Of a stretch of 7,247 nucleotides of DNA, positions 1 to 4,400 are shown piece after piece (the stretch's first letter is position 1; every line of letters begins with the position of its first letter). Source of the stretch: an uncultured Prevotella sp. (GTDB lineage: Bacteria > Bacteroidota > Bacteroidia > Bacteroidales > Bacteroidaceae); NCBI GenBank assembly GCA_937889855.1, contig CALBYK010000238.1, positions 1-7,247 of the forward strand, in the 5' to 3' direction. Below the pieces are notes generated by a model. It was not told where the DNA came from and ran no database searches. It saw nothing but the letters and a program-made list of their open reading frames with translations. Position numbers and translations under genes: made by a program.

Positions 1-42
1 TGCGCTCATGAGCAGCGTGATGATTGTAGTGTATAGTTTCAT
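1..42 (-). CDS. Start of a third exported protein (signal peptide only), truncated by the window edge
   Basis: From ATG at 42-40 the codons read MKLYTTIITLLMSA with no stop to base 1. A Lys at position 2 followed by a hydrophobic run is the expected beginning of a Sec signal peptide. The ATG is preceded by the same A-rich 10-mer as the neighbouring gene, and the strand matches. The protein's identity cannot be given from 14 residues. It lies 89 bases after the stop of the 426-residue gene, so it could belong to the same operon. Confidence 0.75.
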   Translation of the reverse strand, partial: MKLYTTIITLLMSA

Positions 43-57
43 TGTTGTTTTGCTTTT
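43..57 (-). promoter_or_regulatory. A-rich translation start region of the third gene
   Basis: The coding strand reads AAAAGCAAAA (57-48) followed by CAACA and then ATG (42-40). The same 10-mer precedes the ATG of the 426-residue gene. No Shine-Dalgarno sequence is seen. In the 89-base gap (43-131) I found no convincing Bacteroidetes -33/-7 promoter (TTG...TAnnTTTG). Confidence 0.5.
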
Positions 58-104
58 TGGTTAATCCTTGGAGGTCTGTATTCCCATATGACAGCAATTA
101 ACCA
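58..104. repeat. 8-bp perfect inverted repeat in the leader of the third gene
   Basis: TGGTTAAT at 58-65 and ATTAACCA at 97-104 are exact reverse complements separated by 31 bases. A smaller pair, CTGT at 76-79 and ACAG at 91-94, is nested inside. In the minus-strand transcript this could be a two-tier hairpin whose 3' arm directly abuts the A-rich start region of the next gene. It could also be a protein-binding dyad. There is no U-run after it, so it is not an ordinary intrinsic terminator. The stem is AT-rich and chance occurrence cannot be excluded. Confidence 0.4.
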
Positions 105-131
105 TTTATTTCATAAATTCATTCGCAGCAT

Positions 132-1412
132 TTACTTGCCTACCATCATCTTCACGCCATCAACGATATACACCACGCCTGTTTTCATCTCATCGACACG
201 TCGTCCCGATAGGTCGTATATACCCTTGCGGTGTGCTAAGACAGAGCCACCGTCAGCAATGCCGCCGATGCCTGTGGCACCATCGTCAAAGTTCGAAGGC
301 ATAGCCGGGGCATTCAGTCCTTCTGCCACAGCCGACTCAGGCAGTTGCAGATAGCAGCGATAGGACGGCATATGGATAGGTTTGGCAGGGTCGACACGGT
401 AGAATTGCACGTTGCCACTGTGGTTCTGGTAGACATACTGCACGCTTTTATTGCGGTCGGCACTGCCGTCGACCGTGCCGAAGAGCGACACCGCACCGTT
501 GCATCCCACAAGCATACTGCCCTGCTCTGCCACCGTCACCGGAGCTATGCTCACCGGAGCCGACGAGGCATTGAGCTTTATCTCCACATCTGCCGTGCCG
601 CCCTTGCGGAACAACATAACAGGAGTATTGGCAGGTATTGTGCCGTCGTTGCCGTAATACGGCGTGAGCACCACCACACGTGAACCATCGACATCCTTCA
701 GCCCAGTGGCTTTATAGGCATCGGCAAGCCACTCTTCACGGTCATCGTCGTAGAAGTTCACGTCGACAGGATAGCACAGTGTGCCGTAGCCCGTTACGGA
801 GTTTAGAGTGTAGACACTCTCATCAAGCGTTTTCTCAAGTACATAAGTATGTCTTGCGCCATCGCCATACTTATACCCGCTGCCAACCATTGCCTGTGTT
901 GATACAAAAGTACCCCCTGCGGGACTGAGCGCGGTGCCATTACCCATCTGTGCCACACGCGAAGCCTCCGCAACGTCGAATTCAGGCAAGGTTATGAAAC
1001 TGTCATCCTTCGTCTTGGCATAAGCCGGAAGGGTGAACATGCGCGGGCACTGCGTGCCGCTGAACATGTCGGCAGCCATATTGGCAACACCGCTCATGTC
1101 GAGCCCGTAGATGTCCATAGACTGCAGGTAGGGCATATCGGCAAACATCCGCGCGAGTGTAGCCGCGTGGCATCCATCCTCCACCTTTATGCTGCGTATG
1201 CTACCAGCCGCGTCGTGCCACGGTGCATCGGTGCCGCCGTCGGCAGTCCAGTCGGCAAGAGTTCCGGCAGAAATAGTCAGTGTCTCGTTGGCAATGCTCC
1301 ATGTGCAAGTGCCTGATGTCCCCGAAACGGGAGCCGTCTGTGCATCAACGCCGCCGGGCATGAACCCGGCGGCGACTGTTACAGCAGACAAAATAAATGT
1401 TCTTGTCTTCAT
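132..1412 (-). CDS. Exported 426-residue protein with BspA-like head, Bacteroidetes 'IPANT' beta module and C-terminal sorting-like motif
   Basis: Residues 1-24 form a signal peptide (MKTRTFILSAVTVAAGF...VDA, cleavage expected before Gln25). Residues 34-80 resemble the module that precedes BspA/LRR_5 repeats: GTCTWSIANETLTIS, then APWHDAAGSIRSIKVEDG. Residues 89-118 look like a single degenerate DUF285/BspA repeat (MFADMPYLQSMDIYGLDMS). Residues 201-357 match a beta module common in Bacteroidales exported proteins (GYGTLCYPVDV, then GTIPANTPVMLF, then NVQFYRV). Residues 397-426 give GIYDLSGRRV then GVVYIVDGVKMM, a C-terminal sorting-like motif. ATG at 1412 is chosen because it gives a clean signal peptide 25 bases after the upstream stop; the frame stays open to 1655 but that extension overlaps the giant gene and is Arg/Ser-rich shadow sequence. 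There are six Cys in the mature part. The role is probably at the surface, and the partner or ligand is unknown. Confidence 0.95.
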   Translation of the reverse strand: MKTRTFILSAVTVAAGFMPGGVDAQTAPVSGTSGTCTWSIANETLTISAGTLADWTADGGTDAPWHDAAGSIRSIKVEDGCHAATLARMFADMPYLQSMDIYGLDMSGVANMAADMFSGTQCPRMFTLPAYAKTKDDSFITLPEFDVAEASRVAQMGNGTALSPAGGTFVSTQAMVGSGYKYGDGARHTYVLEKTLDESVYTLNSVTGYGTLCYPVDVNFYDDDREEWLADAYKATGLKDVDGSRVVVLTPYYGNDGTIPANTPVMLFRKGGTADVEIKLNASSAPVSIAPVTVAEQGSMLVGCNGAVSLFGTVDGSADRNKSVQYVYQNHSGNVQFYRVDPAKPIHMPSYRCYLQLPESAVAEGLNAPAMPSNFDDGATGIGGIADGGSVLAHRKGIYDLSGRRVDEMKTGVVYIVDGVKMMVGK

Positions 1413-1437
1413 TATTTTGCTTTTCAATTTTTTATTC
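1413..1437 (-). promoter_or_regulatory. A-rich, Shine-Dalgarno-free translation start region of the 426-residue gene
   Basis: Between the TAG of the giant gene and the ATG at 1412-1410 lie 25 bases, almost all A and T on the coding strand. They include AAAAGCAAAA (1424-1415) two bases before the ATG. No GGAGG-like site is present. A-rich leaders of this kind are typical of Bacteroidetes, where Shine-Dalgarno pairing is little used. The gap is too short for a convincing separate promoter, so cotranscription is likely. Confidence 0.6.
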
Positions 1438-4400
1438 CTATCGGCGGCGTACAGCCACCTTGCGGTTCTTCTTGACATACACGCCCTGCTCCTTCGACTT
1501 GATGTCGTGGCGCACACCAGTGATGGTGTAGTAGGCTGCATTTTCGCCGTCGGCATCAACAGCGTTGATATCCGTCGTGCCGATGCGGAGCGTGATGTGC
1601 TGGTTGGGCGTGAGCGCGTCGTATGACTTGGTGCCCGTGAGCGTGAGCTCCTCAAGCGTGGTCAAATCCCAAAGGCGGAACGTGAACGTCTCGCCCTCCG
1701 AGCCATACACTGCCATCTCGGCATCCTTGCCACCCTCGGTGACACTCACACCGCGACACTCGCCATTCTCGGCAAACGCGGCAATCTCGTAGTCGTGGGC
1801 GAAAGGCTTGCCGTCGCCGTCAAGTACGGTAGCCGTCAGATAGTCGTAGTCCTCATACTCGTCGGGATTTACACCGAGAGTGAAGTGGGCTGCTGTCTGA
1901 GCAGAAAGGCGGCGCGGCTCAGCCGGAGAGCCTATCATGGCATTGGCGGCAAACGAGTCCTGCCCGCGTACTGCCCACACCGCACCCGTTGCCGGGTCGG
2001 CAAGACGATAGCTCACGCGCAGCGAAGCCTCATCGCCCGACACCACGAGATAGGCAATACCCGTAGAGTCGACCGTAGTCCAGCCTCTGCACACACCATC
2101 GACAAACGCTCCGAGCTGCATACCGGCAGCCGGACGGCCGTCGACAAGCACATCGGCAAGCAGAGTGGCATTGGCCGAATAGCGACAGCGGTCGGCATCG
2201 AAGCGTCTCTGTCCTGCCGTGGCGGCTGGAGCCTCAACATATGGCGGCAACACAGCAAACATGTCCGACTTGTCGGGATATGTCCACGACGTGCCTCCCA
2301 CTCCGTGGTAGCCGTAGAGATAGCCCTCGCCCGGCTTCAGACGCTTGAGATTGCCTACCCATGCGCTTCCGTTGTAGATGGCATACTCGCTCTGACTCTT
2401 GATGATGTCGTTGGCGGCAGGTGTCATGTCGGCAAGCGCCTCGGTGATTGTGGTCATAGTGCCGAGCGGATAGCCGAACCAGCGCCACACGGTCTTGCCC
2501 TTCAGTGCACCGGTGAACTTGATAATCACGGTGTCGGCCTTGACTATCGGACCGGCGATGTCGAGCGTGCCGCCCTCCGGAGAATACACATGGTAGCTCT
2601 CGTTGATATTGAGCGCGGTGTTGGGACGACGGTCGGCGGTAGTGGCATACTGCCGCTTCACCTCGCTGACAACGCCGTCGGTACCGGCAAACGCCTCTTT
2701 GTAGTTGTCGGTCTCTGGACGTACCCACAGCGACACCCAGTTCCAACCCTTACGCAGAGCAATCTCCTGGTGAGTCACATTGTCGGTGCGGAACACGCAC
2801 GGGTAAGAGAACGAGCCGAGCACCGCCTTGTCGCGGAACGCAAGTTCAGTGAGCTCGCCGAGACTCTGCTCCGTGAACGACACATTACTATATACGAGTC
2901 CTGTCGGTGCCTCCCACACTTTGAACGTCAGCTTGCCGTCGGCAGGCATTCCGCCCACAATGTTCATGTGGATGAAGTAGGCATCCATATTCTCGTCGTA
3001 GACAGGCGATGCCACTGCGTGGCACTTGCCGTCGCTGTCGAATGCAGCCACCATACTATTCTCGTCGGTGCACCAACTGTCGCGGAACTTCAGGCGGCCC
3101 AAGACCGCCATCCACTCATCGGAGTCGACATCCACCTTCCATGCCGGATGCTCGCCTGTGACGGTGAGCGATATGGGCAGGGCTTTCTGCAGCCCGTCCT
3201 CGGTGACGAGATACATCACGTCCTGATAAGTGCCAATGCCAAGGTCGGCACTCGTGGTGAGAGTCAGCGTGGTGCTTGCCTGCGGCGCGAGCGACCCTTC
3301 GACCGTCGGCACCTTAATCCACGACGGTATGTTGCTGAGAGTCCACTGCTGTGTAGCTGCCTTTGTATTGTAAAGATACAGGCTCATCTTGGTAGAGTTG
3401 CCGACAACGATGCTGCCGGTATCCTGAGTAAGACTTGCGACAAAGGCGTTTTGGTTGACAAACACGTTCCACGACACGGGCTGCTGCATACGGTTGCCGT
3501 TGTCGTCGAGTATGTCGCTCACAGTGAAGTTGACCGTACATCCCTCGATGCGACTCTTTGAGAGTGCGTCGGGGAACGAAAGCACAATACGGTTGCGGTC
3601 GGTTTCCGAGCACACCCAGTCGATGTCGATGCGACTCTTGAACCCTGCCGCCTTGAGCCTCGGTCCGTTCTCGGTGATAGCCTTCTCGGCAAGCACGTCG
3701 ATGTCGGTATATTCGCCATAGCCCAACAATACTGGGTCGGCAGCGGGCTGGAAGCCCGTGTTCTCGTTGGCAACAGTGCGGTCGTGCAGGGTCGGCGTGG
3801 TCTTCTCCTGGTTGGCCACAAGGTCGGTGCGTTCAAACGGATAGTAGGCCACGAGTCCAGGCTCGTTGCCGCGCAGGCGCTCACCCACATTGCGTCGCAC
3901 GTTGGCAAGCGTGCTACTCTTGTCCCAAATGCGCACCTCGTCGATATCGCCACCGAAGAACTGCGAGGCTACACTCATATCCGAAGCGACATCGCGGTAG
4001 ACAAGTGCGCCGACAGCCATATGCGAGTTGCTGAACGCGCCGATGTCGGAGCCGGCAATCAGCTCGTTGTTGCTAATGTCTACGGTGTCGACAAGCACCG
4101 TGGCATAGCCATCACGCTTTACACAAAGAGCCAGGTGGTGCCACTGGTTGTCGGCGTAGTTCTTGCCCATCGGCGCATACGTGTGTCCGGCGGCACTGAA
4201 GATCACGCGTCCGCTCGCGTCGAGCGAGAGGCTCAGCCGGTCGGCGATGCGTGCGGCATCCTCCGTCGAAGCGGCTCCTCCCCATCCGTTGCTGAACAGT
4301 GTGGCGGGAGCCGTCAGCTTGCCTGCCGTGCGGAACATCAGCTCCAGCACATAGTCGGACGCCTTGTCGATGGTGCATCCCGACGTATTGATGAGCATAT

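Noticed and set aside
43..131. An intrinsic terminator or a clear promoter between the second and third genes.
   Set aside because: The dyad is AT-rich with a 31-base spacer and no following U-run, and no TTG...TAnnTTTG pair with suitable spacing was found.
70..354. A plus-strand frame at 88-354 with an upstream GGAGGT at 70-75.
   Set aside because: The spacing to the ATG is long (12 bases), Bacteroidetes make little use of Shine-Dalgarno sites, and the frame lies mostly antisense to the conserved tail of the 426-residue gene with a Ser/Thr/Pro-rich shadow composition.
132..1655. A longer version of the 426-residue gene starting at 1655.
   Set aside because: The extra 81 residues are Arg/Ser-rich, overlap the well-supported C-terminus of the giant protein and would bury the signal peptide internally. 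ATG at 1412 gives a normal signal peptide.
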